Positions 1 through 10,389 of a stretch of DNA of 64,000 nt are shown in pieces (the first letter of the stretch is position 1; every line of letters starts with the position of its first letter). The position numbers and the translations under genes are program-made. This DNA comes from Myxococcaceae bacterium (GTDB taxonomy: Bacteria; Myxococcota_A; Polyangia; Polyangiales; Ga0077539), in NCBI GenBank assembly GCA_004297725.1, contig SCUS01000050.1, positions 1 through 64,000 on the forward strand. The letters are read 5' to 3'. The notes below the pieces were generated by a model. The model was not told the DNA's origin. It saw only the letters and a list, made by a program, of their open reading frames with translations, and searched no databases.

Positions 1-139
1 CATCGACGGGGGTGGGGAGGTCGTCGGAGACGGTGGCGTCATCGGAGACGGCGGCGTCCTGGGGGGTGGCGCGCGTCGGGACGCAGCCCGCGGCCGGGAG
101 GGCGAGGAGCCACCATGCGCGCGATCGTCGAGGGGTCAT
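1..139 (-). CDS. lipoprotein, N-terminal fragment (runs off the window)
   Basis: Only the first 46 codons lie in the window. The ATG is at 139 and the frame stays open to base 1. The protein begins with an Arg-rich n-region (MTPRRSRAW), a short hydrophobic stretch and the lipobox LPAAGC, so it should be a secreted lipoprotein with the lipidated Cys at residue 19. After the Cys comes an Asp/Thr/Val-rich segment like the flexible linkers of other surface proteins in this window. It lies 79 bases downstream of the HEAT-repeat gene on the same strand and may be the last gene of the dnaJ operon. The function cannot be told from this fragment. Confidence 0.6.
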   Translation of the reverse strand, partial: MTPRRSRAWWLLALPAAGCVPTRATPQDAAVSDDATVSDDLPTPVD

Positions 140-218
140 CGGAGCATCGGACCCGACCCGGGGCCGCGGCGTCAACTGCGGGGGGTTGGAGGGCCCCCAT
201 CCCCGCGCCACCCGGCGA

Positions 219-2348
219 TCACCGCCCCGAGCACCCGCCCCGCGCTGCGCGCTCCACCGCGGCCCGCGCCGCCGGGTTCGCCTCGCTCCGCTGGAGGAAG
301 GCCCTCGCCCTCCCCGCGTCGATGTGCGCCATCGCCGCCAGCGCCGCGTGCCCGAGGTCCTGCTCATACGCTGGCAGCGCGGTGTCCCCCAGCGTCTCCG
401 CCAGCGCCTCCAGGCCCGCGAGCGCGCCCGCGTCGCAGCGCGTCGCCACCGCGTCGATGGCCTCGCGCCGCAGCAGCGACGCCCTCGACCCGTCCTGCGC
501 GAAGGCCACCAGCCTCGCCGTCACCGTCGTCGCCGGGTTCTCCGACAGCGCCCGCAGCGCCGCCCTCACCACCAGCACGCTGCGCGCATCGAGCGCCGAG
601 GCCAGCGCGTCCGCCGCCTCGGGCCGCGGGGCCAGCGCCGCCGCCGCCGCCGCGCGCACCGTGGGCCAGCGGTCGTCCGCCAGCACCGTGCGCAGCGCGT
701 CGACCGCCGCCGCCCTCCCCCGCAGCGCCGTCGCGCTCGCCGCCCTCACCCTCGGAACCGCGTCCCCCAATCCCGCCCGCAGCGCGTCCGTCGTGTCGGC
801 GAAGCGCCCCAGCGCCCTCGCCGCCTCGGCCCGCAGGTCGGCGTCGCTCGCGCCCGGCCCTCGCCCCGCCAGCAGCTCGCCCAGCGCCGCGCGCCCCTGC
901 GCGTCGCCCGCCATCGGCGACAGCAGCCGCCATCGCGTCGCGAACTCCGTCGCCGTCTCCCACTGCGACCGCGCCCGCTCCGCCGCGAGCGCCATCACCG
1001 GATCGTCGACCCCCATCGCCTCGGCCACCACCCGCAGCCCCCGGGAGCGCCCGGGCTCGCTGCTCGGAAGCGCCTCCACCCAGGGCCTCGCGGAGCCCTC
1101 TCTCGCCGCCGCGGAGAGCATCGCCCGCAGCGTCGGCAGCCCCTCCCTCCACGCCTCGTCGGGAGCGCCCAGCAGGGGCACCGCCGCGCCAAGCCGCGCC
1201 GCCCACGACAGCCGCATCCCGGCCACCACCCGCAGCGCCCTCGGGACCTCCGCCACCACCGAGGCCACCCCCGCGATCGCCGGAGCGCCCACCGCCTCGA
1301 GGGCCTCCTGCGCCGCGGCCGACACCTCCTCGCGAGCGAGCGCCCTCGCCACGGCGGTGATCGCCTCCGCCCTCCCGGTCGCCGCCAGCGCCCTCACCGC
1401 GCGCCGCGCCGCCAGCACGCTCATCGTCGGCAGCGCCTCGATCAGCGCGCGCTCTCCGCGCTCTCCCAGCGAGAGCGCCAGGCGCAGCGCCGCGTCTCCG
1501 TCGACGCCCTCCGCCGCGGCCAGCAGCGCCGCGATGCCGCCGTCCCCGGAGGCGTCGAGGGAGGTCATCCAGCCGAGCTCGCCGACCGCTCCGTCGTCGA
1601 GGGCCACCAGCGCCACGCAGGAGGGACGCGCCCCCTCCGGGAGCATCACCCGCAGCCGCCCTGGCGTACGGGTGGCAGGGAGGGTCACGGCGAGCGGAGC
1701 GCCGGTGTCCATCGTCAGCAGCCAGCGCCGGGGCAGCTCGCCCGAGGGCGGAGCGGTGAGCTCCAGCGCCCTCAGCGACACCGGACCAAGAGAGGGCCGG
1801 AGGGTCACCGACGACCCGGCCGTGAGGGCCTGCGCGCTGCGGGGATCGCCGTCTTCCAGGGCTCGCGCGGCGGGAGCGCCCCCCTCGGAGAGCCTCACCA
1901 CGGCGCCTCGCAGCGGCAGCGACGGAGGTGCCCCCGCCACGACGCTCGACGGCGAGGATGCAGCGCCCGCGAAGGCCGACCGCGCGGCCGAGAGGAGCCG
2001 TAGGTTGGGGGAGCGAACGAAGCGCAGCGAGGGTGCCAGCGCCCATCGCTCGGACGGGAGCTCCCCCATCCCACAGAGCGAGGCGGCCTCGTCGTAGCGC
2101 TCCCGGACGATGGTCCCGTCGGAGAGGGAGAGGGCGTCGCGGGTGCGCAGCCCGCGGTCTTCTCCCTGCCATGTGGTGGGTCCCTCCCAGAGCACGCGGA
2201 GCCCCGGATCGGCGAGCACGCGCGCGGTGCTGGAGGTGGTGACGAGCTGCACCGTGGAGGCGCCGACGACGACGCGCCGGGTGGCGTCCTGGGCGAGCGC
2301 GCCCGACGCGTAGAGAGCGAGAGCGAGGGAGAGGGAGAGGGCCTTCAC
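219..2348 (-). CDS. secreted HEAT-repeat protein
   Basis: 709 aa. The N-terminus (MKALSLSLALALYASGALAQ) is a clear Sec signal peptide with an Ala-x-Ala-type cleavage site, so the protein is exported, probably to the periplasm. Residues from about 230 to the end are Ala/Leu/Arg-rich helical repeats; three successive HEAT-like repeats of about 30 residues are easiest to see around 519-605. The N-terminal 200 residues look beta-rich and match no family I know. HEAT repeats are protein-binding scaffolds, so a binding role is inferred and no enzyme motif is seen. The start overlaps the stop of dnaJ by 4 bases (ATGA), which indicates translational coupling in the dnaJ operon, although a periplasmic protein would not meet cytosolic DnaJ. 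Confidence 0.8.
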   Translation of the reverse strand: MKALSLSLALALYASGALAQDATRRVVVGASTVQLVTTSSTARVLADPGLRVLWEGPTTWQGEDRGLRTRDALSLSDGTIVRERYDEAASLCGMGELPSERWALAPSLRFVRSPNLRLLSAARSAFAGAASSPSSVVAGAPPSLPLRGAVVRLSEGGAPAARALEDGDPRSAQALTAGSSVTLRPSLGPVSLRALELTAPPSGELPRRWLLTMDTGAPLAVTLPATRTPGRLRVMLPEGARPSCVALVALDDGAVGELGWMTSLDASGDGGIAALLAAAEGVDGDAALRLALSLGERGERALIEALPTMSVLAARRAVRALAATGRAEAITAVARALAREEVSAAAQEALEAVGAPAIAGVASVVAEVPRALRVVAGMRLSWAARLGAAVPLLGAPDEAWREGLPTLRAMLSAAAREGSARPWVEALPSSEPGRSRGLRVVAEAMGVDDPVMALAAERARSQWETATEFATRWRLLSPMAGDAQGRAALGELLAGRGPGASDADLRAEAARALGRFADTTDALRAGLGDAVPRVRAASATALRGRAAAVDALRTVLADDRWPTVRAAAAAALAPRPEAADALASALDARSVLVVRAALRALSENPATTVTARLVAFAQDGSRASLLRREAIDAVATRCDAGALAGLEALAETLGDTALPAYEQDLGHAALAAMAHIDAGRARAFLQRSEANPAARAAVERAARGGCSGR

Positions 2349-3451
2349 CCCTCCGCGCCGTTGAGCGCCTTGGCGAACTCTTCGAGCGCCTTGCGGGCCT
2401 TGGCGTTGATGCGACGAGGGACCTCCACGCGCGCCACCGCGATGAGGTTTCCGCGGCCGCCGCCGTCGACGTAGGGGACGCCGATGCCCTCCAGGGTGAA
2501 GGCCGTGTTGGGCTGCGTCCCTGGGGGAATGGTCACCGTGACGGGCGTGCCGTCGAGGTTGGACAGGTCGACGGTTCCACCCAGCGCCGCCGTGCTGAAG
2601 GCCACCGGGACCTCCACCAGCAGGTCGTTGCCCTCGCGCTGGAACTTGGTGTCCTGCTCGACCTCCATCACCACCAGCAGGTTGCCCGGCGGCCCTCCGT
2701 TGGGACCAGGCTCGCCGTGGCCCGCCACGCGGATCGCCTGCCCGTGGTCGATGCCCGCGGGGATCGACACCTTGACCTTCTTCTCCTGCCGCACCTCGCC
2801 GCGACCGCGGCAGTCACCGCAGGGCTTGCTGATCACCTTGCCCGCGCCGCCGCACTCGGGGCACGGCATCGCGATCATGAACCCCATGCTGCCCTGCGTG
2901 ACCTGACCGCGGCCCTTGCAGCCGTTGCAGGTCACCGGCTGGCTCCCCTTGGCAGCGCCCGATCCGTTGCAGGTCGCGCACGCCGCCGGGAAGACCACGC
3001 TCACGTCGCGCTTGGCGCCGAACACCGCCTCGCGAAGCGTGAGCCGCACCCCCGCGCGGAGGTCCCTCCCCTGCTGGACCCTGGGCTGGCTCGGACGGCC
3101 TCGGCCGCCGCCGCCTCGACCACCCCCGCCGCCGCCGCCGCCGAAGCCCGAGCCGAAGAAGTCCGCGAAGAGGTCCTGGAACTGCTCGAAGATGTCCTCC
3201 GGCGGACGCATCCCCTGACCCTCCAGGCCCGCGTGCCCGTACTGGTCATAGATCTTCCGCTTCTGCTCGTCGGAGAGCACGTCGTAGGCCTCGGTGATCT
3301 CCTTGAACTTCTCCTCCGCCTCCTTGTCTCCGGGGTTGCGGTCGGGGTGATACTTGAAGGCCTCCTTGCGGAACGACTTCTTGATCTCGTCTCCAGACGA
3401 GGTCTTCACCACCGACAGCACTTCATAGTAATCGCGCTTGACCGATGCCAT
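2345..3451 (-). CDS. dnaJ: chaperone DnaJ (second gene of a dnaJ pair)
   Basis: 368 aa, full-length type I (DnaJA) co-chaperone, which stimulates the ATPase of DnaK and holds unfolded substrates in the cytoplasm. The J domain is at residues 1-75 with the HPD motif (YHPDRNPGDKEAEEKF). A Gly-rich linker at about 98-118 follows, then four CxxCxGxG zinc modules (CATCNGSG, CNGCKGRG, CPECGGAG, CGDCRGRG) and the C-terminal substrate-binding domains. It lies 21 bases downstream of another complete dnaJ and overlaps the HEAT-repeat gene by 4 bases, so the three form one operon. No dnaK or grpE is adjacent. Confidence 0.95.
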   Translation of the reverse strand: MASVKRDYYEVLSVVKTSSGDEIKKSFRKEAFKYHPDRNPGDKEAEEKFKEITEAYDVLSDEQKRKIYDQYGHAGLEGQGMRPPEDIFEQFQDLFADFFGSGFGGGGGGGGRGGGGRGRPSQPRVQQGRDLRAGVRLTLREAVFGAKRDVSVVFPAACATCNGSGAAKGSQPVTCNGCKGRGQVTQGSMGFMIAMPCPECGGAGKVISKPCGDCRGRGEVRQEKKVKVSIPAGIDHGQAIRVAGHGEPGPNGGPPGNLLVVMEVEQDTKFQREGNDLLVEVPVAFSTAALGGTVDLSNLDGTPVTVTIPPGTQPNTAFTLEGIGVPYVDGGGRGNLIAVARVEVPRRINAKARKALEEFAKALNGAEG

Positions 3452-3472
3452 CTGCGTATATCCTGCTGAACT

Positions 3473-4582
3473 CTAGAGAAGGTCTTTGAGCTTCTCGAAG
3501 AAGGTCTTCTGCTGGGGGTGCGTCTCCTGCCCGAGGGAGGCCGCGAGCTGCTCGATCAGCGCCTTCTGCTCATCGCTGAGCTTCGTCGGGACCTCGAGCT
3601 GCACCGTCACGATCTGATCTCCGCGGCTGTATCCCCCGAAGCGGGGCATGCCCTTGCCGCGCAGCCGAAGCTCCTGCCCCGGCTGGATGCCCGCCGGGAC
3701 CCGCAGCTTCGCGCCCCCGTCGAGCGTGGGCACATCGACCATCGCGCCAAGCGCCGCCTGTGGAAAGCTCAACGGCAGGGTGCAGCGCAGGTCCTGCCCG
3801 TCGCGGGTGAAGACCGGGTGCGCCGCGATGCGCACGGTGATCTCCAGGTTGCCCGAGGGGAGCCCGTTGCCCGGCGCCTCGCCGTAGCCGTCGACGGTGC
3901 GCGTCGCGCCGTCCTCCACCCCCGCCGGGAGCACCACCTGGAGCTTCTCCGTGCGCTTCATCACCCCGCTGCCGCTGCACTTCGCGCAGGGCTCCCGGGG
4001 GATGGTGCCCTTCGCTCCGCAGCGCCCGCAGGGGCGCGACATCTTGAAGAAGCCCTGCTGGTAGCGAACCTCGCCGCGGCCCGCGCAGGCGGGGCAGGTG
4101 TCCACCGGGGTGCCCGGCGCCGCGCCTCGGCCGCTGCAGGTCTCGCACACCGCGGGGCGCTCGAACTCCACGCTCTTCTCGCACCCGCGGGCAGCCTCCT
4201 CCAGGGTGATGCTGAGCTCGAGCGCGATGTCTCGACCGCCGCGGGTCTGCCCCCGGACGAAGCTCCCGACCCCGCCGCCCATGCCGCCGAAGAGCCCGCC
4301 CATCAGGTCGCTGAAGAGCTCTTCGATGTTGATCTGCTGGAAGTCGGGCATCCCCCCCGGACCCGCCGGGGCGCTGCCGAAGCGGTCGAAGTGCGCGCGG
4401 CGATCGGCGTCGCTCAGGACGTGGTACGCCTCGGAGCACTGCTTGAACTTCGCCTCCGCCTCCGCATCGTTGGGGTTACGGTCGGGGTGGTATTTCAGCG
4501 CCGCCTTCCGGTACGCCGCCTTGATCTCATCGCTGCTCGCGCCGCGCGCGACGCCGAGCACTTCGTAATAGTCCGTTGCCAT
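3473..4582 (-). CDS. dnaJ: chaperone DnaJ (first gene of a dnaJ pair)
   Basis: 369 aa type I DnaJ co-chaperone. The J domain ([14 protein letters not shown] onwards) carries HPD within [17 protein letters not shown] Gly-rich linker ([11 protein letters not shown]) precedes four zinc modules, [24 protein letters not shown] (the third lacks one Gly) and CAKCSGSG, and then the substrate-binding domains. The frame is open upstream to 4837, but the start was set at the ATG at 4582 because J domains begin almost at their N-terminus and the upstream 85 codons show no domain. A TAAGGT box sits 11 bases before this ATG with no Shine-Dalgarno, suggesting a leaderless message. It is the first gene of the dnaJ-dnaJ-HEAT operon. 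Confidence 0.93.
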   Translation of the reverse strand: MATDYYEVLGVARGASSDEIKAAYRKAALKYHPDRNPNDAEAEAKFKQCSEAYHVLSDADRRAHFDRFGSAPAGPGGMPDFQQINIEELFSDLMGGLFGGMGGGVGSFVRGQTRGGRDIALELSITLEEAARGCEKSVEFERPAVCETCSGRGAAPGTPVDTCPACAGRGEVRYQQGFFKMSRPCGRCGAKGTIPREPCAKCSGSGVMKRTEKLQVVLPAGVEDGATRTVDGYGEAPGNGLPSGNLEITVRIAAHPVFTRDGQDLRCTLPLSFPQAALGAMVDVPTLDGGAKLRVPAGIQPGQELRLRGKGMPRFGGYSRGDQIVTVQLEVPTKLSDEQKALIEQLAASLGQETHPQQKTFFEKLKDLL

Positions 4583-4593
4583 GAACGCGCGGC

Positions 4594-4599
4594 ACCTTA
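4594..4599 (-). promoter_or_regulatory. putative -10 box of the dnaJ operon
   Basis: TAAGGT on the minus strand, 11 bases before the ATG at 4582, with no Shine-Dalgarno between them. The same hexamer lies 7 bases before the start at 19711. No convincing -35 is seen. Confidence 0.35.
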
Positions 4600-4766
4600 C
4601 GTCCCCCTCTTCCGTCCCGCAACGCGCCGCGACATCGACCGGCGCGGCATCGATGCTCATGCCCCCGAAGGCCCTCGCCAGCCTTGACTTCCATGCGCGA
4701 ATTCCGAAGCATGGCGCCACCGTGGCGGTGAATTCCCTGACGCCGGTGGTGCCCCGATGGGGGGTG

Positions 4767-5765
4767 ATGCTCCGAGGCGTCGCGCTCTCCTCCGCCATTG
4801 CGCTCGCAGCACCGCCCGCCCTGGGGCAGTCCGCCACCGACGAGGCCGCCGCCGCCTACGAGCAGGGCCAGCGCGCCTTCGCCAACGGAGACTTCAGCGC
4901 CGCCGCGGAGTTCTTCGAGACCGCCGACCGCACCCAGCCCGCCGCCCAGGCCCTCATCCAGGCCATCCGGGCGCACCGGGGGATGCGCTCTCCAGCGCAC
5001 GACGCCCGCGCCGCCACCCTCGCCCTCACGCTGCTGCGCCGCGAGGCCGCCGACCCCCGCATCACCGCCTACGCCAGCCGCGTCGTCGACGACCTCTCCC
5101 CCCAGCTCGCCCGCGTCACCGTGCAGTGCAACGGCTGCGACCTCTCCCTCGACGCCCAGACCAGCGGCGCCGATGTCTTCGCCGAGCCGGGGCCCCACAC
5201 GCTCACCGCCGCCTGGGGGCTGCGGGTGACCCACCGGCCGCTGCAGCTCCTCGCCGGGAGCAACAACCCCATCGAGCTCACCATGCCGGGTGAGACGCCT
5301 CCCCCGGCCGCCGAGCCGACGCGCATCTCCACGCCCGAGGAGATCCACGCGCAGACGGGGGTGACCCCCATCGACACCGAGCGCCCGCCCGCCCTGCGAG
5401 GCGCGCTCCCCACCATCGAACAGGCCCCGCGGCGCGTCGAGCAGCCGGTGCAACCCCCGACGCCCGACGGGCTCTCCCCGGGGGTCTTCGCCACGGGCAT
5501 GGTCATCACCGCAGGCCTCGCGGGCGTGCTCGTCTGGAGCGGCCTCAACACCCTCGAAGGCAACGATGCCTATGTGCAGAACCCCACGCAGACGGCGCTC
5601 GACGACGGCCGCGTGAGAGAGCTTCGCACCAACGTGCTCGTCGGAGCCACCGCCGCGGCGGGCGTCACGACCCTGGTGATCGGGGCGTTCTTCACCCGCT
5701 GGCGCAGCGCTCCCGTGTACGCGGGCGCGTCGCCTGCGGGGATGTTGGTAGGGGGAAGGTTCTGA
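4767..5765 (+). CDS. secreted/membrane protein coupled to a Ser/Thr kinase
   Basis: 332 aa. The start at 4767 was chosen because it gives a proper signal peptide ([21 protein letters not shown]); a GTG lies one codon earlier. Residues about 22-75 look like one or two TPR-type helical hairpins ([20 protein letters not shown]). A beta-rich middle region, possibly PEGA-like with two Cys (CNGC), follows, then a Pro-rich linker and two hydrophobic segments near the C-terminus ([17 protein letters not shown] and [18 protein letters not shown]). The layout is common in myxobacteria beside Pkn kinases. Its TGA overlaps the kinase ATG by one base (TGATG), so the two are translationally coupled and may act together at the envelope. 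The function is unknown. Confidence 0.75.
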   Translation: MLRGVALSSAIALAAPPALGQSATDEAAAAYEQGQRAFANGDFSAAAEFFETADRTQPAAQALIQAIRAHRGMRSPAHDARAATLALTLLRREAADPRITAYASRVVDDLSPQLARVTVQCNGCDLSLDAQTSGADVFAEPGPHTLTAAWGLRVTHRPLQLLAGSNNPIELTMPGETPPPAAEPTRISTPEEIHAQTGVTPIDTERPPALRGALPTIEQAPRRVEQPVQPPTPDGLSPGVFATGMVITAGLAGVLVWSGLNTLEGNDAYVQNPTQTALDDGRVRELRTNVLVGATAAAGVTTLVIGAFFTRWRSAPVYAGASPAGMLVGGRF

Positions 5766-8167
5766 TGGCGCACTTCGACGACGCGCACGCGCAGACGCGG
5801 CGCATCGGGCGCTACGAGGTGCTCGGAGAGATCGCCTCGGGCGGCATGGCCACGGTGTTCCTGGCGAAGTCGATGGGGGCCAAGGGGTTCTCTCGGCTGG
5901 TGGCCATCAAGCGCCTGCACCCGCACCTCGAGGGCGAGGAGGAGTTCGTGCAGATGTTCCTGGATGAGGCGCGGCTCGCGGCGCGCATCCGGCATCCGCA
6001 CGTGGTGGCCACGCTCGACGTCGAAGACGCCGAGGGGCTCTACATCGTCATGGAGTACATCGAGGGCGTGACGCTGCTCACGCTCTCGCGCACGGCGCAG
6101 AAGCTGGGGGAGAAGATCCCGGTGCCCGTGGCGGCGCGCATCGCCCTCGACATCCTCGGCGGCCTCCAGGCGGCGCACGACCTCATCGACGACAACGGGG
6201 AGTTCCTCAACCTGGTGCACCGCGACGTGAGCCCGCAGAACATCCTGCTGGGCACCGACGGCGCCGCGCGGCTTACCGACTTCGGTATCGCCAAGGCGGG
6301 CTCGCGACTCACGCAGACCCGCGACGGGCAGCTCAAGGGCAAGATCTCGTACATGGCCCCGGAGCAGACCCGGCGTCAGGAGATCGACCGCCGCGTCGAC
6401 CTCTTCGCCATGGGCATCGTGGTCTGGGAACTCCTCGCCGGCCGCCGTCTCTTCCACGGCGACAGCGACGTGGAGGTGCTCAACCACCTGCTGTTCGAGC
6501 CCATCCCCCGGCTGCGCGACGCGGCGCCGTCGGTGCCCGCGAGCCTCGAGCAGGTCGTGATGAAGGCCCTCGAGCGCGACCCCAACAACCGCTTCAGCTC
6601 GGCGCACGAGTTCGCCGACGCCATCGAGCGAGCGACCAAGGTGCTCGGTGGCCCCGGCAACCACCGCACCGTCGCCGCGTACATGCAGAAGATCTGCGGA
6701 GAGCGCATCCAGCGCGAGCGCGGCCGCATCGCCAACGGGCTTCCGCCCACCGCCGAGAGCGCCAGCACCGGCAGCTTCAAGGCCCTCGACCTCCCGCACG
6801 AGCCCATGCAGCAGCAGCCCGCGAGGGCGCCGACGCCCTCCCCCGCGATGCCGCCTCCCGGGCAGCGCTTCCGGGCGCCCACCATGGCCGGCGTCGCGCC
6901 GCAGCCGCAGCCGCAGCCGCAGCCACAACCGCAGCGACCGGCGACGGCCCCGGCGCCGAGGGCGACCCACGCCGCGCCGACGAAGCTGCCGCTGCGCGCC
7001 GCGGCGCCCACCCCCGCGCCCGCCCCCGCGCCCAGAGCCCAGAGGGCCACGGTGATGGGGATGGGTCCGATGGGGAGGGCGCCGGCCGCCGCGGCTCCGG
7101 TGGCGCTCACCTACGAGCAGGACTTCGACGAGGAGATGGCCACCATGGCCGTGCCCTCTCCGCACGAGTCGTGGGGGCACGGCGAGCCCGCGCAGACCGC
7201 GCCGGAGTTCGATCAGCCCAGCGCCGACTCGACCATCGTGGAGAGCGCTCCCATCGAGGCCATCATGGAGCGGCTGCGGCTCAACGGGGGTCAGCCCATC
7301 GCCCCCGCGCCGGAGCCCGAGAGGGACTTCGAAGACGACATCGAGGAGATCGCGCCGGAGCCCTCGGGGGAGATGGCGCCGCCGCAGCGATCGGTCTCGG
7401 GCCCGTCGCCGATGCAGCCCATGGGCGTGGCGCCGCAGCGGTACCCGTCGGGTCCGTCGCCGATGCAGGGCCCCGCCCCGACGCCCTCCTTCGCCCCGCT
7501 CCCCCCGGTGCAGGGATCTGGCCCGATGGGGCAGTACGTCGCCCCCTCGTCGCCCTTCGGCCCGCTCTCCGGTCCGCATCAGCCGTGGTCCCTGGGTGCG
7601 CCGCCGCAGTCGGCGCTTCCGACGGGCACCTACCCCGCGCAGCCCGGCAGCGAGCGCCGCAGCAACCTGATGGCCTTCGCGCTGGGGATGATCATCGTGG
7701 CCATCTTCGGCGGCGCCGCCATCGCATGGGCGCTGCGCAACCACCAGGCATCGCCCCCCGCGGTGATCGCCCCTCCGACGAGGCCCGCAGCGCCCGCTCC
7801 GGTCGCGGCTCCGGTCGCCGCTCCGGTCGCCGCTCCGGCGCCTGCTCCCGCTCCGGTCGCGGCTCCTGTCGCTGCCCCGGTGCCTGCGCCTGCGCCGGTC
7901 GCGGCTCCTGTCGCGGCGCCTGTGCCGCCTCCGGTCGCTGCGCCTGCGCCGGCGCCGGCGCCGGCTCCCGCCGCGGCTCCGGTGGAGGAGCCCGGAGGGC
8001 GAAGCCATCGTCATCGGCGCTCACGGCGCGGCGAGCAGAGCCTGGCCGATCAGCTCGCGCCGATGGCAGTGCCTGCGGGGCTGGAGGCTCCGCCGACGCG
8101 GGCGCTCCCGACGCCTTCCGCTCCCGATCCGGACGCGCCCGACCTGGGCAATCCCTACCGGCGCTGA
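5765..8167 (+). CDS. Hanks-type Ser/Thr protein kinase with C-terminal membrane segment
   Basis: 800 aa. The kinase domain spans about residues 17-290: glycine loop GEIASGGMATVF (21-32), catalytic Lys49 in VAIKRL, HRDVSPQN (152-159), DFG (172-174) and APE (198-200), so all key residues are present. Ser replaces the usual Lys in HRDxKPxN, as in many myxobacterial Pkn kinases. A long Pro/Ala/Gln-rich linker follows, one transmembrane helix lies at about 634-657 (MAFALGMIIVAIFGGAAIAW), and then comes a Pro-Val-Ala repeat region ending in a basic stretch. The kinase domain should be cytoplasmic and the PVAAP repeat tail outside. The gene overlaps the preceding one by one base. The substrate is unknown. 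Confidence 0.93.
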   Translation: MAHFDDAHAQTRRIGRYEVLGEIASGGMATVFLAKSMGAKGFSRLVAIKRLHPHLEGEEEFVQMFLDEARLAARIRHPHVVATLDVEDAEGLYIVMEYIEGVTLLTLSRTAQKLGEKIPVPVAARIALDILGGLQAAHDLIDDNGEFLNLVHRDVSPQNILLGTDGAARLTDFGIAKAGSRLTQTRDGQLKGKISYMAPEQTRRQEIDRRVDLFAMGIVVWELLAGRRLFHGDSDVEVLNHLLFEPIPRLRDAAPSVPASLEQVVMKALERDPNNRFSSAHEFADAIERATKVLGGPGNHRTVAAYMQKICGERIQRERGRIANGLPPTAESASTGSFKALDLPHEPMQQQPARAPTPSPAMPPPGQRFRAPTMAGVAPQPQPQPQPQPQRPATAPAPRATHAAPTKLPLRAAAPTPAPAPAPRAQRATVMGMGPMGRAPAAAAPVALTYEQDFDEEMATMAVPSPHESWGHGEPAQTAPEFDQPSADSTIVESAPIEAIMERLRLNGGQPIAPAPEPERDFEDDIEEIAPEPSGEMAPPQRSVSGPSPMQPMGVAPQRYPSGPSPMQGPAPTPSFAPLPPVQGSGPMGQYVAPSSPFGPLSGPHQPWSLGAPPQSALPTGTYPAQPGSERRSNLMAFALGMIIVAIFGGAAIAWALRNHQASPPAVIAPPTRPAAPAPVAAPVAAPVAAPAPAPAPVAAPVAAPVPAPAPVAAPVAAPVPPPVAAPAPAPAPAPAAAPVEEPGGRSHRHRRSRRGEQSLADQLAPMAVPAGLEAPPTRALPTPSAPDPDAPDLGNPYRR
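7786..7985 (+). repeat. imperfect Pro-Val-Ala-coding repeat
   Basis: Imperfect repeats of about 12-15 bases around gctccggtcgc encode repeated P-V-A-A-P units in the predicted extracytoplasmic tail of the kinase. It is probably a flexible, wall-spanning linker and prone to length change. Confidence 0.7.
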
Positions 8168-8294
8168 CGACCTGGCAGAGAAGCGCGTCGGGGTGGGCGT
8201 GGTCGGACGCCGCCCCTCCGCTTCGCTACGGGTGAGGCGCGCCGGGAAGCGCGTGAGGGATGGATGGGAGTGTCGGGGAGAGAGGGAGGAAGGC

Positions 8295-8753
8295 TCAGCC
8301 GCGGCCGGACTCGCGCGCGGCTTCGAGCTGCGCCTGGAACCACTGGACCGAGCGGGAGAGTTCTTCGAACTCGGCGCCCTCCTGTGCTCCGGCGAAGGCG
8401 TCGAGCTTCTTCGAGGCCGCGTCGAGGTCGGTGCGGGTCTTCGCGAGGTCGACGTCCTTCGCGTCGAGGCAGCGGTCGGTGAGGATGGTCATCGCATCCC
8501 CGCCCGCCTCGGCGAAGCCGGCGCCCACCGCGAGCACGAAGGTCTTGCCCTCGGAGCGGTAGCGCACGACGCCGGCGCGAAGCGCGGCCAGCAGCGGGAG
8601 GTGGCCCGGCAGCACGCCGAACTCACCGTCCACGCTGGGGGCCTCGACCTGGTCGACGTCCTTGCGCACCGCGACGCCCGCGGGCGTCACCACATCGAGG
8701 CGAAGAACGCCGCTGCGGAGCGGTCCCGTGGCGAGGTCGGTGTCCATGGTCAT
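8295..8753 (-). CDS. atpC: F1Fo ATP synthase epsilon subunit
   Basis: 152 aa. It has the N-terminal beta-sandwich of the epsilon/delta family, with typical motifs DVVTPAGVAV, GEFGVLPGHLPLLAAL and FAEAGGDAMTILTD, followed by a short helical C-terminus (about residues 95-150). Epsilon sits on the central stalk of ATP synthase and regulates ATP hydrolysis. The gene is 17 bases downstream of atpD on the same strand. The usual partners atpA, atpG, atpH and the Fo genes are absent from the window, so these two genes form a split-off atpDC unit. Confidence 0.92.
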   Translation of the reverse strand: MTMDTDLATGPLRSGVLRLDVVTPAGVAVRKDVDQVEAPSVDGEFGVLPGHLPLLAALRAGVVRYRSEGKTFVLAVGAGFAEAGGDAMTILTDRCLDAKDVDLAKTRTDLDAASKKLDAFAGAQEGAEFEELSRSVQWFQAQLEAARESGRG

Positions 8754-8770
8754 CGGTCAAGCGCTCCTGT

Positions 8771-10261
<1,491 letters not shown>

Positions 10262-10282
10262 TCAGGTCGTCAGGGCGGCGCC

Positions 10283-10312
10283 CCACTACCACAGCGAGAG
10301 CGATGGGGTCAA
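10283..10312 (-). promoter_or_regulatory. possible sigma70-type promoter of atpDC
   Basis: On the minus strand TTGACC (-35), an 18-base spacer, then TAGTGG as a weak -10, about 70 bases before the atpD start. The spacing is the same as at the proposed rho promoter. Confidence 0.3.
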
Positions 10313-10389
10313 AGCACATCCCGGGCAACGCCCCACAGACCCTCCGAAGCGCTATATCTCCCTCCCTCCCACCGACCTACAGACCACCC

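Noticed and set aside
12..2097. Long plus-strand open frames across the HEAT-repeat gene
   Set aside because: They are Arg/Ser/Pro-rich antisense frames typical of high-GC DNA. The minus-strand frame has a signal peptide, repeats and operon overlap.
4583..4837. Upstream extension of the first dnaJ
   Set aside because: It would overlap the divergent gene and add 85 residues before a J domain that should be N-terminal.
5570..8014. 814-aa minus-strand frame opposite the Ser/Thr kinase
   Set aside because: It is extremely Arg-rich with no domain, and the plus strand has all kinase motifs.
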